A stretch of DNA of 64,000 nucleotides from an uncultured Leptotrichia sp. (GTDB taxonomy: Bacteria; Fusobacteriota; Fusobacteriia; Fusobacteriales; Leptotrichiaceae). The stretch spans positions 17,708 through 81,707 of the forward strand of contig CALEXX010000040.1 in the NCBI GenBank assembly GCA_937925095.1, given 5' to 3'. Below, one piece after another: positions 58,115 to 64,000 of the stretch. The first letter of the stretch is position 1. Every line of letters begins with the position of its first letter. The notes under the pieces are model-generated. The model was not told the origin of the DNA and made no database searches. It saw only the letters and a program-made list of their open reading frames with translations. Both the position numbers and the translations under genes were made by a program.

Positions 58115-58588
58115 TTATAGGGAAACTAAATATGAAACTAATTCTTCTTCAATTTCCTTATTGTATTTTCCAGTTCTAAAGTTGTATTTTATTTCATCAA
58201 ACTGTTCAGGATTTTCAGACATATGTTTCTGAACAACTTTAGGAAATTCAGTTAAAAATACTTCTGATTGATTTCCGTTGTCTGCAAACAATGTAGGAAT
58301 TCTTGCTGCTCCGGTAGCTTTCAGAAGAAGGTCATGGGCTTCTTCCCTTGTACTGTATTCTATTTTTATCTTATCATTCAGTTCAGCAAATTTTTCCAGG
58401 AAAGGAACAACTGCACGGCAGTCAGGACAATAAATTTCAGCTACTGCAAGAATTTTAATTTCCTTGTTTATATTTTTTATTTTTTGCACTGATTCATCAG
58501 ACAAAATAATTTTATTTATTATTTTAAGCTGTCTTTCCTTATTTTCTGTATTTCCTTCAGAATTTAGGTATTTTTCGAATGTGGCCAT
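58115..58588 (-). CDS. Thioredoxin-family protein (CPDC motif)
   Basis: 157 residues. The redox motif Y-C-P-D-C-R (about 54-57) lies after a strand I-L-A-V-A-E-I, and the cis-proline loop is in A-A-R-I-P-T-L-F. It has an extra N-terminal helix and a C-terminal helical extension (N-P-E-Q-F-D to the end) compared with classical thioredoxin. Homologues in Firmicutes are annotated thioredoxin family with undefined partners. It is cytoplasmic, with no signal peptide. GGGGGTG precedes the ATG. Confidence 0.87.
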   Translation of the reverse strand: MATFEKYLNSEGNTENKERQLKIINKIILSDESVQKIKNINKEIKILAVAEIYCPDCRAVVPFLEKFAELNDKIKIEYSTREEAHDLLLKATGAARIPTLFADNGNQSEVFLTEFPKVVQKHMSENPEQFDEIKYNFRTGKYNKEIEEELVSYLVSL

Positions 58589-58710
58589 TTTTAATCACCC
58601 CCTGTTTCTTTTTATATATTTAATTATAAATCAAAATGAAAAAAAAATAAAGTAATTTATTTTTAACCTGAAATATGGTAAAATCTTTTGATAGACAGGA
58701 GGTATATTTA

Positions 58711-59514
58711 ATGTATAAAGCAGTAGTAAGTGATTTGGACGGGACATTGCTTAATGGAAGTCATGAAATAGATGAATTTACCAAGGAAACAGTGTCGGCA
58801 GTAATCGATAAAGGGATAAAATTCTATATAGCGACGGGAAGAAGCTATTCAGGGGCAAAAGCCATAATGGACAAGTTAGGTCTGAAAATACCTCTGATAA
58901 CTTCCAATGGAGCAAGGATAATGGATGAAGAAGGTAAGGAAATATATATTAATAATCTGGAAAAGAAGTATTCTGATTCAATACTGGATATAGATTATAA
59001 GAAAAAGGGAGAAAGCATAGTTTTAAATGTTTATTCCGGAAATGACTGGTATGTAACAGAAGACAGAAGAGAATTTTACATGAAAATAAATCCTAAAAGA
59101 ACTTTTTTTCCTGAAGTGACTACATTGGAAGATCTTAAAACGAAGGAATTTACTAAAATATTTTTCCTTGGGGAACATGACGAGCTACTGGAACTGGAAA
59201 AGGAAATAGAAGAGATTACAAAGGGGGAAGTAAATATTGCTTTTGTACTGGAACATTGTCTGGAAATTTTCAGTAAGGAAAGTGACAAGGCAAATGCGGC
59301 AAAGTTTCTGCTTGAAAAGGATGGACTGACATTGGAGGACAGTATAGCTTTTGGAGATGGATGTAATGATTATGATCTCTTAAAAAAAGCGGGAAAAGGT
59401 TTTGTAATGGGGAATGCATTTTACAGGCTGAAGGAATCTCTTCCTGAAAATGAAACTGTCGAGTCAAATGCAGATAACGGAGTGGCAAAAAAATTAGTGG
59501 AATTATTTTTGTAA
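58711..59514 (+). CDS. Cof-type HAD phosphatase A
   Basis: 267 residues. Motif I D-L-D-G-T-L-L-N (8-15), T-G-R-S-Y motif II, a C2B cap, lysine in D-K-A-N-A-A-K and motif IV G-D-G-C-N-D-Y. It opens M-Y-K-A-V-V-S-D-L-D, nearly the same as the second HAD gene at 59947; the two are clear paralogues separated only by a receiver gene. The start at 58711 follows AGGAGG. The substrate is unknown. Confidence 0.9.
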   Translation: MYKAVVSDLDGTLLNGSHEIDEFTKETVSAVIDKGIKFYIATGRSYSGAKAIMDKLGLKIPLITSNGARIMDEEGKEIYINNLEKKYSDSILDIDYKKKGESIVLNVYSGNDWYVTEDRREFYMKINPKRTFFPEVTTLEDLKTKEFTKIFFLGEHDELLELEKEIEEITKGEVNIAFVLEHCLEIFSKESDKANAAKFLLEKDGLTLEDSIAFGDGCNDYDLLKKAGKGFVMGNAFYRLKESLPENETVESNADNGVAKKLVELFL

Positions 59515-59567
59515 AAATGTAGGAAATGTTAAGATAAATTAATAAAAATCTGAAAGGGGACAGAATT

Positions 59568-59930
59568 ATGAAAAAAACAGCATTAGTTGTGGATGATACA
59601 CCATATATAAGAGCGGATATAAAGGAAATACTGACAGATCAGGGATATGAAGTCTATGAAGCAGGGGATGGACTGGAAGCTATAGAAATGTATAAAAAAA
59701 TTAAGCCCGTGATAGTGACGATGGATGTTAATATGCCAAGACTTCATGGAATAAAAGCGGCACAAGTAATAATGGATTATGATCCTGAAGCTAAAATTAT
59801 GCTCTGTAGCACAATGATAACTTTTCAGAATTATGTAAGAATGGGGAAAGAAGCCGGAGTAAAGGGATTTTTATCAAAACCGTTTATTGAAGAGGAATTT
59901 ATGGAAGAACTGGGGAAATTATTTGTTTAA
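59568..59930 (+). CDS. Stand-alone CheY-like response regulator receiver
   Basis: 120 residues, a single receiver domain without output domain. The acid pocket D9-D10, phosphoacceptor D53 in T-M-D-V-N-M-P, S81 at the conserved Ser/Thr position and K104 in S-K-P-F are all present, so it should be phosphorylatable. The text I-K-P-V-I-V-T-M-D-V-N-M-P is like the CheY branch used by other fusobacteria and clostridia. No histidine kinase or flagellar/chemotaxis gene is nearby. It sits between two paralogous HAD phosphatase genes, 53 bp after one and 16 bp before the other. Confidence 0.9.
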   Translation: MKKTALVVDDTPYIRADIKEILTDQGYEVYEAGDGLEAIEMYKKIKPVIVTMDVNMPRLHGIKAAQVIMDYDPEAKIMLCSTMITFQNYVRMGKEAGVKGFLSKPFIEEEFMEELGKLFV

Positions 59931-59946
59931 AAAATAGGAGGAATAT

Positions 59947-60762
59947 ATGTATAAGGCAGTAATAAGTGACCTGGACGGAACATTGCTAAATGATAAGAGT
60001 AAGATATCAGACTTTACAAGGGAAACAGTGAGGAAATTAATAGATAGAGGAATAAAGTTCTATATAGCAACAGGAAGAAATTATGGACTTGCAAAAGTTG
60101 TAATGGATGAACTTGGAATAACAATACCGCTTATTTCTGCAAATGGTGCAAGGATAAATGATGAGAATGGAGAAGTTATATTCGAAGATTTACTTGGAAA
60201 GGAAGAAGCGAAGAAGATTCTGGAAGTAGATTACAGAAAATATGGAGGAAATATTTTTATGAACGTCTTTTCAGGAGAAGACTGGCTTGTACCAATAGGA
60301 GCAACAGAATATATATCTGAAGAAGAAAGAAAAGCTTTTCCTGCACTGCCTAAGGAGGTAGGGGAAGAAGAATTAAAAGGTCTAGAAATACAGAAAATAT
60401 TTTTTATAGGGGAACATGAAGCTCTAGTTGAACTTGAAAAGGAAATTATTGAAAAAACAGATGGCAAAGTAGCAATAGCATTTGCAGACGAAAGATGTGT
60501 GGAATTTTTTTCAGAGACTGCAAATAAAGCAAATGCTGCAAAATTTCTTCTGAAAAGGGATGGAATAGATATAAAGGATGCTGTTAGCTTCGGTGATGGT
60601 GAAAATGATTATGAAATGCTCACAATGGCAGGAAAAGGTTTTGCAATGGGAAATGCCTTATACAGACTCAAGGACATGTTGCCTAAAGATTTTGAAATAA
60701 TAGGAACAAATAATGAAGATGGTGAAGCAAAAAAACTTGTAGAGATATTTTTAAATAATTAA
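59947..60762 (+). CDS. Cof-type HAD phosphatase B
   Basis: 271 residues, paralogue of the gene at 58711 (same M-Y-K-A-V-x-S-D-L-D-G-T-L-L-N opening, same K-F-Y-I-A-T-G-R, N-K-A-N-A-A-K-F-L-L and G-K-G-F-x-M-G-N-A-x-Y-R-L-K segments). All HAD motifs are intact. Located 16 bp after the receiver gene after AGGAGG, so it is co-transcribed with it. A local duplication followed by insertion of, or around, the receiver gene is likely. Confidence 0.9.
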   Translation: MYKAVISDLDGTLLNDKSKISDFTRETVRKLIDRGIKFYIATGRNYGLAKVVMDELGITIPLISANGARINDENGEVIFEDLLGKEEAKKILEVDYRKYGGNIFMNVFSGEDWLVPIGATEYISEEERKAFPALPKEVGEEELKGLEIQKIFFIGEHEALVELEKEIIEKTDGKVAIAFADERCVEFFSETANKANAAKFLLKRDGIDIKDAVSFGDGENDYEMLTMAGKGFAMGNALYRLKDMLPKDFEIIGTNNEDGEAKKLVEIFLNN

Positions 60763-60798
60763 TTCGATAATAAAAAAATGGAATTAGATTTTTGGAAA

Positions 60799-60870
60799 AG
60801 GAGATGTCTCAAAAAAATTGAAAATGAAAAATAATGTAAAACCATATTTATGAATTATTTAGAATTTCAC
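60799..60870. repeat. Decayed third copy of the MITE-like element, inverted
   Basis: GATGTCTCAAAA at 60802 and the following 65 bp align with the reverse complement of the copy at 7305-7406 (for example TGAATTATTTA and AAAATAA blocks). The far end is not recognisable. It lies in the 308-bp gap between HAD phosphatase B and sppA. Confidence 0.45.
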
Positions 60871-60895
60871 AATACAAAACAGGAAATGAATTTAG

Positions 60896-60940
60896 AAAAA
60901 GTCAACAACCTAATTTTTTTAGGTGAATTTTGACTTTTTC
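60896..60940. terminator. Bidirectional terminator
   Basis: AAAAAGTCAA (60896-60905) with TTGACTTTTT (60930-60939), and inner ACCTAA (60908-60913) with TTAGGT (60919-60924). Shared by HAD phosphatase B and sppA. Confidence 0.88.
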
Positions 60941-61070
60941 TTTATGAATGACTGGTTTGTATAAGTGAAATTTTAGTAAATGAATAAATATGGTTTTCAT
61001 ATTTTTAAAATTTAGGACAGTTTCTTTTATTTCTAGCTAGTTCCATTTTATTTTATATTGTAATTAATTG

Positions 61071-62864
61071 TTAAAATTCCAGTTTATATGGTAAATAATA
61101 CATTGGTTTATTTTGATTATCTTCAATTAGTTTGTATTCATCAAAAAGTTTTGCACTTTTTGGAAGTTTTGCTTCCAGCTGTGAAGTCAGACTGATTTTT
61201 TCAAAAATAAATGAAGATAATAGTTTCAATGTTCTTTCAAAGTTCATTTCAGTGTAGATATTTTCTACGTGATAATCTTCTTCTAATTTAAGGTCTTTAG
61301 CCATTGCTTTTATTGTATCTTCAAGACCACCAATTTCATCAACAAGTTTAATATTTTTAGCCTCATCCCCTAGCCAGATTTTTCCCTGCGCATAATTTTC
61401 AAGTGTAGCATCATCTATTTTTCTGCTGGCAGTAACTCTTGATTTAAATTCTTTGTAAGTAGAAAGCATTGATTCAGAAATCTTAGCTTTACTTTCCTCA
61501 GTTAAAGGAGTAAATGGATTATACATATCAGAGTATTTTCCTTTAGAAATAGTATTTGCCGTAACACCGTATTTATTCTGGGCATTGTAGAATTTTGGCA
61601 TCATTGATACAACCCCTATTGAACCTGTAATTGTAGCATTATCTGCGAAAATTTTCTTACCTGCCATTGAAATATAATAACCACCCGATGCGGCAGTTTC
61701 AGACATTGAAACATATATGGGAACGTTGGCTTTTGATAAAGCCTGATATATTACTTCTGATGCAAGGGCAGATCCGCCAGGAGAATTTACCCTTAATACA
61801 ATTCCCTTCAGGTTTTCAGTTCTGAGGGCTTTTTCAAGCTTTTCAGAAATATTGTCAGGGGAAATGGATATAGTTCTGTCATTACCGGCTGAACTGTCTA
61901 TAATTGACCCTTCAGCATAAATTACTGCAATAGTATCGTTACCTCTGTTTTTATTTTCTATTTCGCTACTATGATCGTGGTAATAATCATATATATCCAC
62001 CATTTTTTCTTCTGTTATTCCAAGTCTTTGTGTCAAATCCTGAAGACCTTCAAGTTTGTCCACAAGTTTTTTATCCCTTGCAACAAATGGAGTAAGGGAA
62101 GTATCATTACCATTTACTATATCGTTATCCAAAATGTTTTTATCAATTTTACGTGCTTTTGCAATATTATCAATAAATTTATCATATCTATTGTCAAAAA
62201 TTCTTGTCAGTTCGGCTTTCAATCCATCTGACATTTTATCGCCTACATAATTTTCTCCGTAGGATTTATAATCTCCTATTCTTACGACTTCCATATTTAC
62301 ACCTAAATTATCCAGTAACTTCTTATAGTATAAATTTGTATAGTTATAACCAGTTAATGAAACATTTGCAGATGCTGACGGCAGCATTATAATTTCATCA
62401 GCTGAAGTTGCCAAAGGATAGTTTTTGTTGTCAAGGTAAGTTCCATAAGCATAGATTTTTTTCTTATTTTTTTTAAGTTCTGCAAATTTTTTGTTAAGCT
62501 CTTCAACTTTGGCAGAAGAAAGATCAACCTGATCTAGAGCAATAACAACTCCTTTTATATCCTTATTTTCTTTGATGCTGTCAAGACTGTTTAATATATC
62601 TGTGAAAGAAATATTATATTTTTCAGAACCTGCAAATAATCCGGTTCTTATTATTTTATCTTCCGTTATTTCTGAAGCATTAAAAATTACATAGTCGTAA
62701 TTTTTAGGTTTATGGCTGTCCTTACTTTTAAATGTAAAGTAAGTCACCATAGAAGTAATAAAAATGAAAAAAACTAAAAATAATAAAGACAATTTTAGGA
62801 AAAAAGAATATACTTCTTTTAGTGTGAACATAAAAAATCGTTTTATATAATCAAAAAATTTCAT
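61071..62864 (-). CDS. sppA: Signal peptide peptidase SppA, long (67K) type
   Basis: 597 residues, inner-membrane protease that digests cleaved signal peptides. One N-terminal membrane helix (about 18-45) and two tandem ClpP-like S49 domains. The catalytic lysine is in the N-terminal domain (I-G-D-Y-K-S-Y-G-E, about 205). The nucleophile serine is in the C-terminal domain (S-E-T-A-A-S-G-G-Y-Y, about 400), preceded by R-V-N-S-P-G-G-S. This split dyad matches the E. coli-type enzyme. AGGAGG site and a clear promoter precede it. Confidence 0.93.
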   Translation of the reverse strand: MKFFDYIKRFFMFTLKEVYSFFLKLSLLFLVFFIFITSMVTYFTFKSKDSHKPKNYDYVIFNASEITEDKIIRTGLFAGSEKYNISFTDILNSLDSIKENKDIKGVVIALDQVDLSSAKVEELNKKFAELKKNKKKIYAYGTYLDNKNYPLATSADEIIMLPSASANVSLTGYNYTNLYYKKLLDNLGVNMEVVRIGDYKSYGENYVGDKMSDGLKAELTRIFDNRYDKFIDNIAKARKIDKNILDNDIVNGNDTSLTPFVARDKKLVDKLEGLQDLTQRLGITEEKMVDIYDYYHDHSSEIENKNRGNDTIAVIYAEGSIIDSSAGNDRTISISPDNISEKLEKALRTENLKGIVLRVNSPGGSALASEVIYQALSKANVPIYVSMSETAASGGYYISMAGKKIFADNATITGSIGVVSMMPKFYNAQNKYGVTANTISKGKYSDMYNPFTPLTEESKAKISESMLSTYKEFKSRVTASRKIDDATLENYAQGKIWLGDEAKNIKLVDEIGGLEDTIKAMAKDLKLEEDYHVENIYTEMNFERTLKLLSSFIFEKISLTSQLEAKLPKSAKLFDEYKLIEDNQNKPMYYLPYKLEF

Positions 62865-62891
62865 ATTTTCCTCCTTAAGTTAATATGCTGA

Positions 62892-62920
62892 ATTATAACA
62901 TTTTAAAGGATAAATAGCAA
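62892..62920 (-). promoter_or_regulatory. Promoter of sppA
   Basis: On the minus strand: TTGCTA (62920-62915), 17-bp spacer, perfect TATAAT (62897-62892), 28 bp before the ATG. Confidence 0.7.
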
Positions 62921-62956
62921 ATAAATAAAAAAATCAAAAAAAATCAAAAAAAAGTA

Positions 62957-62985
62957 TTGACATAATTTTAGAATTATGGTAATAT
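62957..62985 (+). promoter_or_regulatory. Promoter of tRNA-Glu
   Basis: Perfect TTGACA (62957-62962), 17-bp spacer, TAATAT (62980-62985), 41 bp before the tRNA. Same boxes and spacing as the five-tRNA operon promoter. Confidence 0.82.
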
Positions 62986-63026
62986 AACTCTTGTCTGTGA
63001 GAGAAAAGACAGACATAAAAAAATGT

Positions 63027-63101
63027 GCACCCTTCGTCTAGTGGTTAGGACATCGGGTTTTCATCCCGGCAACAGGGGTTCGATCCCCCTAGGGTGTACC
63101 A
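63027..63101 (+). tRNA. tRNA-Glu (anticodon TTC)
   Basis: Acceptor GCACCCT with AGGGTGT (first pair G-U), anticodon loop TTTTCAT, T-loop GTTCGATCC, CCA encoded. A single gene with its own promoter and terminator. Confidence 0.94.
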
Positions 63102-63109
63102 TTTATTTA

Positions 63110-63140
63110 AACCATAATGTTGATTGTGGTTATTTTTTTT
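63110..63140 (+). terminator. Terminator of tRNA-Glu
   Basis: AACCATA (63110-63116) with TGTGGTT (63125-63131, one G-U pair), then a T8 run. Confidence 0.8.
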
Positions 63141-63654
63141 TAAAAACAGTTTTCTTGTTTATAAAGCATAAATTTAATTTATATAAAAAAAGAAATATGT
63201 GAATATGATTATGTATTAACGAAATGTATGGTTGAATTAATAGATTTAATTATACATTTTTTTATTTTTTTAAAAAAAGTATAATTAAAATTTGAATATT
63301 AAAATAAAATAAAAATTATACAATAGTAATTGAGTAGTAATATAGCATGGAAATTATATTTATTTAAATATAGTTTTATGAAAAAATATTTCAAAAAAGA
63401 GATTAACAATAATAAAAAAAATCATGGTATGTAAAATTAGTATAGAACGATATATAAAAAAAATATATAATGAAAATGATAATAAATTAACAATTAAATA
63501 GTAAAATGTGCTATAATGTAAATGCAAATAAAAATCAAAGAGATATATAATAAATATTATATGATGAAAATAATTTTATATATCCTTTGAAAAATACAAA
63601 TTAATTAAAGTAGAAAGTATTTCTATTTGATTAAAAACTTATAGGAGGAAAACT
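63141..63654 (+). promoter_or_regulatory. 514-bp AT-rich gap with a promoter for the third FadA-like gene
   Basis: No coding sequence is visible. An extended -10, TGCTATAAT (TATAAT at 63512-63517), lies about 140 bp before the ATG and would give an unusually long untranslated leader. The rest is poly-A/T-rich with no RNA gene that I can recognise. Confidence 0.45.
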
Positions 63655-64000
63655 ATGAAAAGGAAAATACTTTTGCTATCAGCTTTATTAGCAATGGCAA
63701 CAGTAAGTTATTCTGCAGAAAAGAAACAAAGTTTGGAGGCAAGTCTGAACTCGATAGAAAACAAGTTCAATGATTTGCTTGAAAAGGAAGCACAGAAGAA
63801 AAGAGAATTTGAAGCACAAAAGGCTCAACTTGAAAGTGAAGTTGCAGATCTTAAGGCAAAAGAAGAAGGAAAAGAAAAACTTTTCGAAAAATTGAAAAAA
63901 GACTCTGAAGTTAGATGGCATAGAGATAAATATAAACAAGTTTTGAACAATTATGATACATATTATAAAAATTTAGCAAAGTTAATAAAGGAAAAAGAAC
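63655..64000 (+). CDS. FadA-family adhesin-like protein 3, 3' partial
   Basis: The frame opens at ATG 63655 after AGGAGG and runs off the window after about 115 residues. Signal peptide M-K-R-K-I-L-L-L-S-A-L ending Y-S-A. Then a charged coiled coil (S-L-N-S-I-E-N-K-F-N-D-L-L, K-K-R-E-F-E-A-Q-K) and K-L-K-K-D-S-E-V-R-W-H-R-D-K-Y-K-Q, aligned with the F-x-K-x-E-Y segment of the pair at 54.3 kb. It is more divergent, Lys/Glu-rich, and has its own promoter. Confidence 0.8.
   Translation, partial: MKRKILLLSALLAMATVSYSAEKKQSLEASLNSIENKFNDLLEKEAQKKREFEAQKAQLESEVADLKAKEEGKEKLFEKLKKDSEVRWHRDKYKQVLNNYDTYYKNLAKLIKEKE

Noticed and set aside
1..64000. CRISPR array, prophage, rRNA operon or intact insertion sequence
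   Set aside because: No regularly spaced repeats, phage structural genes, rRNA or transposase genes were found in the window.

Overview
The window looks like chromosomal DNA of a Fusobacteriota member, most likely Leptotrichia or a close relative. The basis is very AT-rich DNA, AGA/ATA/TTA-rich codon use, strong AGGAGG ribosome binding sites, three FadA-type adhesin genes, an OmpA-type outer membrane protein and other exported proteins with N-terminal signal peptides, two-subunit glycyl-tRNA synthetase, LctP lactate permease and tRNA genes that encode their CCA ends. The genus is an inference from gene content; no database comparison was possible.

Layout. 1-12.4 kb: tex (5' end cut off by the window), lctP, ileS with a structured leader, lspA bracketed by two copies of a small inverted-repeat element, then glyQ and glyS separated by an inserted two-gene cassette (AAA-type ATPase plus a small protein with a D...E-x-K nuclease-like signature). 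12.5-23.2 kb: ompA-like gene, adk and map, a block of five metabolic genes (DUF1304, galE, pepE, ltaE, Cof-type HAD), then infA-rpmJ-rpsM-rpsK-rpsD-rpoA-rplQ. This is the usual spc/alpha ribosomal gene order, opened up between map and infA. 23.2-29.1 kb: brnQ, a secreted class B acid phosphatase, and a patch of orphan exported proteins, a truncated tandem paralogue and gene remnants. 29.1-42.6 kb: mainly housekeeping genes for DNA recombination, rRNA/tRNA modification, ribosome assembly, cell wall and proteolysis (ruvB, rsmE, mtaB, rsfS, mrdA, rnj, yhbY, tlyA, ctp, rsmI, rbgA). 42.7-46.2 kb: a pair of glycolipid-type glycosyltransferases with an unusually long gene overlap, then a doubly truncated GH114 glycosidase remnant. 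46.4-47.0 kb: five tRNA genes (Pro, Gly, His, Lys, Leu). 47.2-55.2 kb: xpt, truA, a GNAT protein, an iron/peroxide unit (Fur-family regulator, ferritin, rubredoxin), a PpiD-like foldase, eno, two tandem FadA-like genes and tRNA-Arg. 55.3-64.0 kb: radC, two tandem PSP1/RicT paralogues (the first without its cysteine cluster), a methyltransferase, a thioredoxin-like gene, two paralogous HAD phosphatases around a stand-alone CheY-like receiver, sppA, tRNA-Glu and the start of a third FadA-like gene.

The strongest candidate for an undescribed system is the ATPase plus E-x-K cassette at 8.39-10.26 kb. It splits the glyQS operon, its two genes overlap, it is flanked by an imperfect copy of the glyS translation start region, and its first gene has no ATG/GTG/TTG start ahead of the Walker A motif. 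Its architecture resembles two-gene ATPase/effector defence modules, but that function is inferred.
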